The notes under the pieces were generated by a model. The model did no database searches. It was given only the letters and a program-made list of their open reading frames with translations, and was not told the origin of the DNA. The position numbers and the translations under genes were made by a program. Shown piece by piece: positions 6,551-13,547 of a DNA stretch of 17,131 nucleotides (position 1 is its first letter; each line of letters begins with the position of its first letter). This DNA comes from JBKPDV01 sp046728075 (GTDB taxonomy: Bacteria; Acidobacteriota; Thermoanaerobaculia; UBA5066; Gp7-AA6): positions 1-17,131 of the forward strand of contig JBKPDV010000286.1 of assembly GCA_046728075.1 (NCBI GenBank), given 5' to 3'.

Positions 6551-8187
6551 GCGCCGCCGAAAGCCCCCGTCCGTCCGTCCGGCCCGATCGCCTTGCGCTC
6601 GCCCACATGTGGGTCGGCTTTGGGCTCTTCGGTCTCGCCATCCTGCTCGGCCTTTTTCAGCTTCTCGCGCGCGACCAGGTGATCCGGACCTCCGCGTCGA
6701 CGTACTACGAGTCTGTGACCCTGCACGGGGTCGTCCAGGCCTTCGTGCTGACGACGTTCTTCATCGTCGGCTTCGGCCTCTTCGTCACGGCGACGAGTCT
6801 CGGCCGTCCGATCCGGTGGCCGCGCCTGGCCTGGCTCGGGTTCGCGACGATGCTCGCCGGGACCGTGATCGCGGCGCTCGCGATCGTCTCCGGCCGGGCT
6901 ACGGTGCTCTACACCTTCTATCCTCCGATGATCGCGCACTGGTCCTTCTACGTCGGAGCGGCCCTGCTCTTAGTCGGCTCCATCCCATGGATCGTGATCA
7001 CGATCGCGATGACGGTCCGATGGAAACGGGAGAACCCGGGCCGCCCGGTCCCGCTCGCGCAGTTCGGCATGGCGAGCTGCGCGATCCTCTGGGCCTGGAC
7101 GATGGTGGGCGTCGTGGCCGAGGTCGTCTTCCAGCTTCTCCCGGTCTCCCTGGGCCTCGCCCAGACGATCGACGTCGGTCTCGCCCGTGCGCTCTTCGCT
7201 TGGACGCTGCATCCCATCGTCTACTTCTGGCTCATCCCGGCCTATGTCACGCTCTACTCGATCGTGCCGAAGGCGGCGGGCGGATACCTCTTCTCCGACG
7301 AGATGGGACGCGTTGTTTTCATCATGCTCCTGGTCTTTTCTCTTCCCATCGGCCTCCATCACGTCTTCGTCGACCCGGAGCAGGCGGCGGGGTGGAAGCT
7401 CATGCACGCGTTCGGCACGTTCCTCGTGGCTCTTCCGACGCTCCTGACCGGCTTCACCGTGGCCGCCTCGCTCGAGACGGCGGGGCGGCTGCGCGGAGGT
7501 CGAGGCCTCTTCGGCTGGATCGGGGCGCTTCCGTGGCGCGAGCCGGTGACGCTCGGCGGCATCCTCGCGCTTCTCCTGCTTCTGCCCGGCGGGTTCGGCG
7601 GTCTGATCAACGCCTCCTACGCGATGGACGCCATGGTCCACAACACGATGTGGATCACCGCGCACTTCCACCTGATCTTCGGCGGCTCCGTCGTCATCGT
7701 CTATTTCGCCAGCGCCTACTTCCTGTGGCCCAGGCTGACCGGACGCCGCCTCTATTCGCCCGGCATGGCGAGGACTCAGCTCTGGCTCTGGTTCGTCGGC
7801 ACGCTCACGCTGACGATTCCATGGCACTACGTGGGTCTTCTCTGGATGCCGCGGCGCATCGCCTCCATGCCCTACGATGCCGGCATCGTCGCGCGGTGGC
7901 GGCCCTGGACCGGCATCATGGCCGCGGGCGGCGCGATCCTCGTCGTCTCCGGCCTGATGTTTCTCGCCAATCTTTTCCTGACGCATCGGAGTCGGGAGGC
8001 GGAGGCAGACCGCTCCGTCGAATATGCCGAGACTGTCGAGCCGGTGCTGACGGTGCCGACCCTCCTGAATGGCTTCACGGTCTGGAACTGGTTGCTGGTG
8101 ATCCTGATGGCGATCACCTGGTCCTATCCGATCGGGCAGTTCTTCTTCCTCCACGTTCCGAAGGCGCTCGCGTGGGGGGCAAGGTGA
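6547..8187 (+). CDS. cbaA: ba3-type cytochrome c oxidase subunit I
   Basis: A 546-residue haem-copper oxidase subunit I with about 13 membrane helices; it reduces oxygen and pumps protons. All metal ligands are present: H60 (low-spin haem, in TLHG), H222 and Y226 (CuB ligand and cross-linked Tyr, in HPIVY), H271-H272 (CuB, in GLHHVF), H373 (high-spin haem) and H375 (low-spin haem) in TAHFHL. The HPIVY spacing and the C-terminal extra helices fit the B-type/ba3 family, usually a high-affinity enzyme for low oxygen. The ATG at 6547 overlaps the stop of cbaB. The stop at 8185-8187 overlaps the GTG of the dihaem cytochrome gene. All four genes from 5864 to 8906 therefore form one tight operon. 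Confidence 0.94.
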   Translation: MSAAESPRPSVRPDRLALAHMWVGFGLFGLAILLGLFQLLARDQVIRTSASTYYESVTLHGVVQAFVLTTFFIVGFGLFVTATSLGRPIRWPRLAWLGFATMLAGTVIAALAIVSGRATVLYTFYPPMIAHWSFYVGAALLLVGSIPWIVITIAMTVRWKRENPGRPVPLAQFGMASCAILWAWTMVGVVAEVVFQLLPVSLGLAQTIDVGLARALFAWTLHPIVYFWLIPAYVTLYSIVPKAAGGYLFSDEMGRVVFIMLLVFSLPIGLHHVFVDPEQAAGWKLMHAFGTFLVALPTLLTGFTVAASLETAGRLRGGRGLFGWIGALPWREPVTLGGILALLLLLPGGFGGLINASYAMDAMVHNTMWITAHFHLIFGGSVVIVYFASAYFLWPRLTGRRLYSPGMARTQLWLWFVGTLTLTIPWHYVGLLWMPRRIASMPYDAGIVARWRPWTGIMAAGGAILVVSGLMFLANLFLTHRSREAEADRSVEYAETVEPVLTVPTLLNGFTVWNWLLVILMAITWSYPIGQFFFLHVPKALAWGAR

Positions 8188-8906
8188 GACGGGCGGGCGC
8201 CGTCTCTGCCGCGGCCCTCGCGCTCTGGCTTGCTGCCGGACCCGCGGCGGCCGCACCCTCGTCGCAGGTTGCGTGGACGCTCGCGACCGTCCGGCTCGCC
8301 CGAAGCGGCGATGCCGCCCGAGGCAAGACTCTTCACAAGGACTGCGCCGAGTGCCACGGACCCGCGGGAATCATCGACACGCCGGACGTCCCGAACCTGG
8401 CGGGGCAGGACCCGCTCTATGTCTTCAAGCAGCTGCGGGATTACAAGGCGAGCACTCGGACGAGCCCGATCATGAACGAAGCCGTGGTCTCGCTCTCGGA
8501 GCGCGACATGGCCGATCTGGCCGCCTTCTACGCTGCCCAGAAGCCTTATCGCCCCTCGCGCGCGCCGGCGAAGACGAGCGGCTCGGTGCTCCGACTCGTC
8601 TCCAGCGGCGACGGGACACGGCTGATCCCGGCGTGCGATGCGTGTCACGGCGATCGCGGCGCGGGCAACCCGAGCTTCTACGGAATGCCCGCGTTGCAGA
8701 ACCAAAAGTCTGAGGATCTCTCCACTCAGCTGACGACTTTTCGCACCGGCGAGCGCGCCAACGACGTCTATCGGGTGATGCGGGACGTCACTCAGCGCCT
8801 GACCGACGCGGAGATCGCCGCCCTGGCGGCCTATTACGGCGCTCCACCGAGCCCTCCGCCGGCGCCGGCCTCTTCAGGCAAGCCGGCGGAGGACAAGAAG
8901 AAGTAG
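8184..8906 (+). CDS. Dihaem cytochrome c (c4-like), likely electron donor to the ba3 oxidase
   Basis: A 240-residue periplasmic cytochrome. GTG at 8184 overlaps the cbaA stop (GTGA); an in-frame GTG at 8172 is less likely because the basic signal-peptide n-region starts at 8184. Residues 1-24 form an Ala-rich Sec signal peptide. Two haem sites, C54-A-E-C-H and C151-D-A-C-H, sit in two similar domains about 97 residues apart, the layout of cytochrome c4. Each domain has candidate Met ligands (for example PIM in the first, YGMPAL in the second). The C-terminus is a Pro/Ser/Ala then Lys-rich tail. Operon position directly after the oxidase suggests it delivers electrons to CuA. It may be a soluble partner or be held near the membrane by charge. 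Confidence 0.88.
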   Translation: MRRAGAVSAAALALWLAAGPAAAAPSSQVAWTLATVRLARSGDAARGKTLHKDCAECHGPAGIIDTPDVPNLAGQDPLYVFKQLRDYKASTRTSPIMNEAVVSLSERDMADLAAFYAAQKPYRPSRAPAKTSGSVLRLVSSGDGTRLIPACDACHGDRGAGNPSFYGMPALQNQKSEDLSTQLTTFRTGERANDVYRVMRDVTQRLTDAEIAALAAYYGAPPSPPPAPASSGKPAEDKKK

Positions 8907-8937
8907 ACCGGACGGCAGCCGGTCCGAGCACGGCTCG
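8906..8937 (+). terminator. Weak hairpins after the cba operon
   Basis: Two small stems follow the cytochrome stop: GACCGG/CCGGTC (8906-8911 with 8919-8924) and CGAGC/GCTCG (8925-8929 with 8933-8937). Neither is followed by T residues on the plus strand, so they may only slow or protect the transcript. The strong hairpin at 8944-8968 may also act in this direction. Confidence 0.35.
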
Positions 8938-8968
8938 AAAAAAAGCGGCCGGCACGAAGCCGGCCGCT
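8938..8968 (-). terminator. Intrinsic terminator of the small heat-shock protein gene
   Basis: A 10-bp perfect stem AGCGGCCGGC/GCCGGCCGCT with a 5-nt loop (8944-8968). Read on the minus strand it is followed by seven T residues (complement of 8938-8944). It lies about 50 bp after the minus-strand stop at 9017. It is a textbook rho-independent terminator and also separates the convergent cba operon. Confidence 0.88.
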
Positions 8969-9016
8969 GGAACAGGCGCCGCCCCGGCGTGGGCGGCATC
9001 CTCAGAACGGGACCGA

Positions 9017-9499
9017 TCAGAAGACCTTGACTTCGATCGTCTTGGGCCGCGGCTTGTCGAGTTTGGGGAGCTTCAACAGAAGCAGCCCATCCTTGAACTC
9101 CGCGTTGATCTTCGTCTCGTCCGCGTCCATCGGGACCGTGAAGGTCCGCACGAACGTGCCGTAGGCGCGCTCGATGCGGTGGAACTTCTTCCCCTTCTCT
9201 TCCTTCTCGAGCTTGCGCTCGCCGGTCACGGTGAGCTCGTTGTCCTGCAGCGTCACCTTGACGTCTTCCTTCTTGACCTCCGGGATCTCCAGCTTGAGCA
9301 TGTACTCCTTCTCCGTCTCCTGGATGTCGACGGCGGGCGCCCAGTCGGCGACCTTGAAGGACTCGCTCATTTCATAGGGGCGGAGAAACGGTCCGAAGAA
9401 CTTGCCGAGCTTGTCGGACATGTCTTCCATGTCGCGGAAGAGATTCGTATCGAAGCGGGGGAAAAACGGAAGATTGGGCTCACGACGAATCAGGTTCAT
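9017..9499 (-). CDS. Small heat-shock protein, Hsp20/alpha-crystallin family
   Basis: A 160-residue ATP-independent holdase chaperone. The alpha-crystallin domain spans about residues 50-150: it opens with VDIQETEKEYMLKLEIPEV, continues through the loop ELTVTGERK, and holds the conserved A-x-x-x-DGLLLLKLPK near residue 135-145. The C-terminus reads KTIEVKVF. The N-terminal arm is Phe/Pro-rich, as usual. The ATG at 9499 has GAAAGGAGG upstream on the minus strand. It is monocistronic and ends at a strong terminator (8938-8968). No CIRCE element was seen upstream, and no clear heat-shock sigma-factor promoter could be picked out. Lying between an oxygen reductase operon and an electron conduit, it may be unrelated to both or protect against redox stress. 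Confidence 0.93.
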   Translation of the reverse strand: MNLIRREPNLPFFPRFDTNLFRDMEDMSDKLGKFFGPFLRPYEMSESFKVADWAPAVDIQETEKEYMLKLEIPEVKKEDVKVTLQDNELTVTGERKLEKEEKGKKFHRIERAYGTFVRTFTVPMDADETKINAEFKDGLLLLKLPKLDKPRPKTIEVKVF

Positions 9500-9827
9500 G
9501 ACGTCCTCCTTTCAATCACCAAAGCGATGGCGATTTTGGCTCCGCGTCGCTTTGCTGTCATGACACGTTCGCACCAATGTTGCGCGAGGAAGACTTCCGG
9601 CGTTCTGATGCCGACAAATCTTGCTCGCGAAGTGGATCCTTTCTTAGGGTTGAGCGGCGGCGCTTCTCGGAACCGAAAGCGTCAGTCGTGAGAGTCGCGG
9701 AGGGGTGGCCGCTCAAACGGTCATACCTGCGGCGAAAGCGCGCCCGGATGCGGAGGGACACCAGCCACGGCCCCGGCCCTCCTGTTCGTGCCGGCGGCTT
9801 CGCCTGCCCTCCTCTGGTGGCTCATCA

Positions 9828-9930
9828 ACAACCGACAAGCCGCGATCTGAATCTGCCGCGGTAGCAGATCTGCACGGCCCGTCTCACGCGGTGTACGGCA
9901 TCGATCTCTCGCCGCTGCGCTCAAGTTGGA
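9828..9930 (+). pseudogene. Relict 3' end of an MtrA/DmsE-type cytochrome gene
   Basis: Nucleotides align by eye with the 3' end of the intact decahaem gene (about 13436-13540). In one frame PTSRDLNLPR corresponds to PATHNVTLPR of the intact protein. The following Trp codon TGG is TAG here. The region matching the last haem motif CTTCH keeps TGCACG but has a 1-bp deletion and loses CXXCH. In the shifted frame YGIDLSP matches HGSNLSP. Finally TCAAGTTGGAGCCGA matches TCAAGTAGGAGCCGA, with the stop codon TAG changed to TTG. Nonsense change, frameshift and lost stop mark it as decayed. It lies in the same order and spacing as the functional mtrA/mtrB junction. Confidence 0.65.
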
Positions 9931-9938
9931 GCCGACGG

Positions 9939-9991
9939 ATGAGAACAATATATAGATTGTTATCTCCGTCGGGTGTACTTCTCGTGGCCGG
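9939..9991 (+). pseudogene. Relict 5' end of an MtrB/PioB-type beta-barrel gene
   Basis: From ATG 9939 the frame reads MRTIYRLLSPSGVLL, against MKTIYKLLSLAGLLL at the start of the intact beta-barrel gene at 13548. Over the first 29 bases I count 24 identities. Similarity fades after about 9991. The open frame from 9939 continues to a stop at 10197-10199 (86 codons) but the downstream translation has no barrel features and runs into the operator at 10159. The Shine-Dalgarno-like GGAG upstream is kept. This is the signal-peptide end of a duplicated, largely deleted mtrB-like gene. Confidence 0.65.
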
Positions 9992-10158
9992 CCCCCGCAC
10001 TCCCCCGGATGGTGCCCCAAAGGGCATCACCGGTCTCCCGGCTGCGGGGCTAGAATCCCCGGGCGAAGGAAGTTTCCCAGGACGGTCCCGGCGAAGGGTC
10101 GCGGGCTTCGGATTCCGGAGTGCCTCAAATGAGCCATTCGATTCGTTTAGGCTGAAAT

Positions 10159-10174
10159 TGATTCACCTGCATCA
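10159..10174 (+). promoter_or_regulatory. 16-bp palindromic operator, copy 3, upstream of the electron-conduit operon
   Basis: TGATTCACCTGCATCA: arms TGATTCA and TGCATCA around 2 bp, one mismatch between arms. A -10-like TCTAAA (10195-10200, 4 of 6 to TATAAT) is centred 31 bp downstream of the dyad centre; no -35 hexamer is visible. A transcript starting near 10207 would have a leader of about 110 nt before the ATG at 10321. Same motif and geometry as the sites at 109 and 1129. Confidence 0.6.
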
Positions 10175-10224
10175 TGGGGTTACGTCGCGCTCCCTCTAAA
10201 AAGCGAAGTGTCTGAAGAGCCAAC

Positions 10225-10311
10225 GTGAAAACAGACTCAATCACCTTCTCCGGCTTCGCCGAGGCGGCTCGCCCGGCGGCGCTGGATTGTCCTGCGTGCG
10301 TCTGCCACTAA
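10225..10311 (+). CDS. Possible 28-residue leader peptide ending CPACVCH
   Basis: A short GTG-started frame lies wholly within the predicted untranslated leader of the decahaem cytochrome mRNA. Its last residues are LDCPACVCH, followed by TAA, and that stop codon runs directly into the AAGGAGG ribosome-binding site of the next gene. Such placement would suit a leader peptide coupling translation, with Cys codons as sensor. Against it: the ribosome-binding site is weak (GAAGAG), the start is GTG and chance is possible at this length. It lacks a true CXXCH. Confidence 0.25.
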   Translation: MKTDSITFSGFAEAARPAALDCPACVCH

Positions 10312-10320
10312 GGAGGTTCC

Positions 10321-12513
10321 ATGGGCGTGCTGAAAGGGACTCTGGTTCTGGCGATCGCGGCCGGGGCGCTGGCGGTATCCGGTAGCCGGAACGCTCCAAT
10401 CACGGTCGCGCCCCGCGACGGCGGCATCGTTTCGCCGCAGGCGATCTATTCACCGCAATCCAAGGAGCACTACCTGACGGCCGATCAGGCCAGCTTCGCG
10501 CGCCCCGGCTATCACATCAAGGTCAACAGCGTGACGATCGGGGCCGACCGCAAGCCGGTGGCCGACGTCACGCTCACGGACGATCTCGGCGCGCCGGTCG
10601 ACCGGGTCGGAATCCAGACGCCCGGCGCCACCACGACGACCTTTGTTCTAGCCTGGTATAACCCGGCGAACCGGAACTACACGACCTACAAGACCCGCGT
10701 TGCGACGGCGGCCCCCCCGGCCCCCCCCGACCGGATCGGAATCACGACAAACCAGCCCACCTCGGACACTGCGTGCAGCTCCACCACCACCACAAATTGC
10801 GGCGTCTACAAGGACATCGACATCGGCCACTTCACGTACACTTTCGGGCAGGTCCTCCCCGCCGGGTTTGATCAGACGAAGACGCACACGGTCGGCGTCT
10901 ACGGCCGGCGCACGATGCCGGCGGACATCATGGACGGCAAGGTCTACATCGACAACGACGAGTTCGACTTTCGGCCCGATGGCCAGACCGTCACGGTCAA
11001 GTGGGACGAGATCCAGGAAAGGAACGCCTGTAACCAGTGCCACGACCCGCTCGCGGCCCACGGCGATGTCCGTCAGGATGCCAAGCTCTGCGTGCTCTGC
11101 CACTCGCCGCAGAACACCGATCCCGACACGGGCAACCTGCTGGACATGAGGGTCTTCATCCACAAGATCCACCGCGGCAGCTTTCTGCCCAGCGTGCAGG
11201 CCGGCACGCCGTATCACATCATCGGCAACGCCCAGAGCGACCACGACTTTTCGACGGTCGTCTTCCCGCAGGACATCCGCAACTGCCAGAACTGTCACGA
11301 GGGGAGAGACCCGGCGCACAAGCCTTCGCAGTCAGACGTCTGGTACACGAAGCCGGCGCGCGCGCCCTGCGGCGCCTGCCACGACGACATCGACTGGGTG
11401 ACGGGCAAGAACCACGACGGTGGCCCGCAGGCCGACGACAGCGCCTGCGCGGCCTGCCATGCCCCGCAGGGGGACAAGGAATACGACGCCGGGATCAAGA
11501 CCGCGCACACTCCGCCCTACAAGTCCGCGCAGCTGAAGGGCCTGAAGGCAAAAATTCTTTCGGTCTCCAACGTCGGCCCCGGCAAGAAGCCGACCGTCAC
11601 CTTCCAGATGACCAACGGAGACGGAACGATCCTCGACCCGAAGAATCTGGGCGCCAGCCCCAGCCTGAACATCCTCCTGGGCGGGCCGACGACGGATTAC
11701 GGAACCGGGCAGGCGCCTCCGGCTCAGCCGTTCCGCGAGAGCGCGACCGGCGCGACATTCAACGGCACGACCGCCGTCTACACGTTCACCAACGCGATTC
11801 CCGCGACAGCCAAGGGCACCTGGGCGGTCGCGATCGAGGCGCGCCGGACGATCACGTTGAATCCGGCCCCGCGACTGGGACCCCCGACCTACACCGAGGG
11901 TGCGGTCAACCCGGTCTTCTACGTCGCCGTCACGGATCCGAGTCCCGTGCCGCGGCGCAAGGTGGTGGACCTCGAGGGCAACTGCAACAAGTGCCACGAC
12001 CGCCTCGCGACCACGTTCTCCCACGGCGGTCAGCGCATCGCGATCGAGGAATGCGACATCTGCCACAACCCGAACGCAAATGATTCGCCGGTGCGTCCAG
12101 CCTCCGCGGGCACACCCGAGACGATCACGCTGAAGCGGATGATTCACCGCATCCACACCGGAGAGAACCTGACGCAGGACTTCACGATCTACGGCTTCGG
12201 CGGAGCCCCGACCAACTTCAACGATGTCCGGTATCCGGGCGACCGCAAGGACTGCGTACAGTGCCACACGAGCACCTCGACCTACAATCTGCCGCTTCCG
12301 ACCGGCACGATTCCCGCGCTGACGCCGCGAGACTACTTCTCGCCGCAGGGGCCCGCCACGACCGCGTGCCTGGGCTGCCACGACAACGTCGACGCGGCTG
12401 CGCACGCGTACCTCAACACCACCAACTTCGGCGGTACGACGACGGCGGAAGCGTGCGCAACCTGTCATGGCGACGGGAAGGACTGGGACGTCGTCAAGGT
12501 CCACGCCCGGTAG
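10321..12513 (+). CDS. OmcA/MtrC-family decahaem c-type cytochrome
   Basis: A 730-residue outer-surface-type multihaem cytochrome, the terminal element of an extracellular electron transfer conduit. ATG at 10321 follows AAGGAGG. A Sec signal peptide occupies about residues 1-22. An N-terminal beta domain (about 40-230) precedes the first pentahaem cluster: CNQCH (C237), CVLCH, CQNCH, CGACH and CAACH (C376). A second beta domain (about 400-545) then leads to the second pentahaem cluster: CNKCH (C555), CDICH, CVQCH, CLGCH and CATCH (C712). This beta/5-haem/beta/5-haem plan with ten CXXCH is that of MtrC/OmcA. Oddly, no lipobox Cys follows the signal peptide, so it may not be a lipoprotein as the Shewanella proteins are. 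It is first in the operon with mtrA- and mtrB-like genes, preceded by the dyad at 10159. Substrate (Fe(III)/Mn(IV) minerals or others) and direction of flow cannot be told from sequence. Confidence 0.93.
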   Translation: MGVLKGTLVLAIAAGALAVSGSRNAPITVAPRDGGIVSPQAIYSPQSKEHYLTADQASFARPGYHIKVNSVTIGADRKPVADVTLTDDLGAPVDRVGIQTPGATTTTFVLAWYNPANRNYTTYKTRVATAAPPAPPDRIGITTNQPTSDTACSSTTTTNCGVYKDIDIGHFTYTFGQVLPAGFDQTKTHTVGVYGRRTMPADIMDGKVYIDNDEFDFRPDGQTVTVKWDEIQERNACNQCHDPLAAHGDVRQDAKLCVLCHSPQNTDPDTGNLLDMRVFIHKIHRGSFLPSVQAGTPYHIIGNAQSDHDFSTVVFPQDIRNCQNCHEGRDPAHKPSQSDVWYTKPARAPCGACHDDIDWVTGKNHDGGPQADDSACAACHAPQGDKEYDAGIKTAHTPPYKSAQLKGLKAKILSVSNVGPGKKPTVTFQMTNGDGTILDPKNLGASPSLNILLGGPTTDYGTGQAPPAQPFRESATGATFNGTTAVYTFTNAIPATAKGTWAVAIEARRTITLNPAPRLGPPTYTEGAVNPVFYVAVTDPSPVPRRKVVDLEGNCNKCHDRLATTFSHGGQRIAIEECDICHNPNANDSPVRPASAGTPETITLKRMIHRIHTGENLTQDFTIYGFGGAPTNFNDVRYPGDRKDCVQCHTSTSTYNLPLPTGTIPALTPRDYFSPQGPATTACLGCHDNVDAAAHAYLNTTNFGGTTTAEACATCHGDGKDWDVVKVHAR

Positions 12514-12526
12514 ATAGCGTGGCGGG

Positions 12527-12543
12527 AGGCGGGCATTCCGCCT
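12527..12543 (+). other. Intercistronic hairpin between the two decahaem genes
   Basis: AGGCGG-GCATT-CCGCCT forms a 6-bp stem, extendable with a bulge to the flanking GGG (12524-12526) and CCTCC. It sits in the 57-bp gap between the two cytochrome genes and has no T-tract. It could stabilise the upstream message or attenuate the downstream genes. Confidence 0.4.
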
Positions 12544-12570
12544 GCCTCCTCACACGCACACGAGGGCCGA

Positions 12571-13539
12571 ATGAGACGCCTCAAGAGAATGCTCCAGGCC
12601 GCCACCGGCCTGGCCTTTCTTGTGGTCCTGTCTCCTGGCTTCGCTGACGGGCAGGCGCCTCCCGCGCCCACTCCGGCAGCGGAGAAGCCGGCGCCGGAGA
12701 AGCCGGCGCCGGAGAAGAAGGAAGCGCCTCCTCTCTGCGTCGATTGCCACGAAGACCAGGGCAAATCGTTCCGCGGAAACGCGCACACGAGAGTTCCGGG
12801 CGTGAGCTGGGGAAAGTCCGTCTCGGACAACAAAGCCTGCGAGTCCTGTCACGGAGCCGGCGCCAAGCACATGGATTCCGCGGGAGAGGACAAGAGCGAC
12901 ATACGCGTTTTCCAAGGGCGCCCCGGCGCCGACTTCTGCCTGACCTGCCATACCAACTTGAGTGCGAGCTTGAGCGCACACACCTCCTTCCGGACCGGCC
13001 CGCCGGAGGGGATCAACTGCCTCTCCTGCCACTCGGTCCACAGTTCCGCGCCGCGGACGCCGCGGCTTCTTCAGAAGACCCCAACGGCCCTCTGCGCCTC
13101 CTGTCATCCGGCGCGGGCCGCGGCGTTCCATGACAAACCGTTCGCCCACCGGATCGGTCGCGGGGGAATGGAGTGCACCTCCTGCCACGATCCCCACGGC
13201 CTTCCCGAGAACCACGGCTTGCGCCTCACGCGCACCGGAGAAATGCCCTGCCTGACCTGCCATGCCGAGAAGAGAGGGCCGTTCGTGTTCGAGCATGCCC
13301 CCCTCTTCATCGGAAACTGCCTTTCCTGCCACGAGCCGCACGGCTCCTCCAACCAGAAGATGCTCATCCGAGCGCGGGTCGATCAGCTCTGCCTGGAATG
13401 TCATTCGACGCTCAACCTGTCGACGCTCGGCTCGCAGCCGCCGGCGACCCATAACGTCACGCTTCCGCGCTGGCGAAATTGCACGACCTGCCACACGGCG
13501 ATTCACGGCTCCAACCTCTCACCGCGATTGTTCAAGTAG
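12571..13539 (+). CDS. MtrA/DmsE-family decahaem c-type cytochrome
   Basis: A 322-residue periplasmic decahaem cytochrome that in the known MtrCAB complex forms the haem wire threaded through the MtrB barrel. Signal peptide about residues 1-27 (hydrophobic core, then ADG). A Pro/Ala/Glu/Lys linker (about 30-54) contains imperfect EKPAP repeats encoded by a 15-bp direct repeat. Ten CXXCH motifs run from C56 (CVDCH) through CESCH, CLTCH, CLSCH, CASCH, CTSCH, CLTCH, CLSCH and CLECH to C304 (CTTCH), with distal His residues in SVH, HDPHG, HEPHG and IHG motifs. Length and haem number match MtrA/DmsE/PioA. ATG at 12571 has only a weak GAGGG ribosome-binding site. Its stop (13537-13539) overlaps the AGGAG site of the barrel gene, so the two are coupled. 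PioA-type iron-oxidation partners are an alternative reading. Confidence 0.93.
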   Translation: MRRLKRMLQAATGLAFLVVLSPGFADGQAPPAPTPAAEKPAPEKPAPEKKEAPPLCVDCHEDQGKSFRGNAHTRVPGVSWGKSVSDNKACESCHGAGAKHMDSAGEDKSDIRVFQGRPGADFCLTCHTNLSASLSAHTSFRTGPPEGINCLSCHSVHSSAPRTPRLLQKTPTALCASCHPARAAAFHDKPFAHRIGRGGMECTSCHDPHGLPENHGLRLTRTGEMPCLTCHAEKRGPFVFEHAPLFIGNCLSCHEPHGSSNQKMLIRARVDQLCLECHSTLNLSTLGSQPPATHNVTLPRWRNCTTCHTAIHGSNLSPRLFK

Positions 13540-13547
13540 GAGCCGAG

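Larger units (their letters stand above)
9500..10320. other. Long intergenic region with gene relicts and a regulatory site
   Basis: These 821 bp separate the divergent hsp20 and decahaem cytochrome genes. Open frames here (for example 9577-9864 and 9705-10199) show Arg/Pro/Ser-rich translations without domains and are not believed as whole genes. Recognisable contents are: a decayed mtrA-like 3' end and mtrB-like 5' end (9828-9991), an imperfect GGTGCCC...GGGC-CACC hairpin near 10011-10030, the 16-bp operator copy 3 (10159-10174) with a -10-like hexamer, and a possible 28-codon leader frame (10225-10311). About 9540-9827 shows nothing I can assign. Confidence 0.6.

Noticed and set aside
6609..8183. 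In-frame extension of the dihaem cytochrome back through cbaA
   Set aside because: The frame stays open by composition only; signal peptide and GTGA overlap place the start at 8184.
9577..9864. 95-codon open frame upstream of the relict
   Set aside because: Arg/Ser/Pro-rich with no ribosome-binding site or domain; its last codons coincide with the decayed mtrA-like end, including the TGG to TAG change that terminates it.
12680..12720. 15-bp direct repeats in the MtrA-like gene as a mobile or regulatory repeat
   Set aside because: They encode the EKPAP linker of the protein and are explained as a coding low-complexity repeat.
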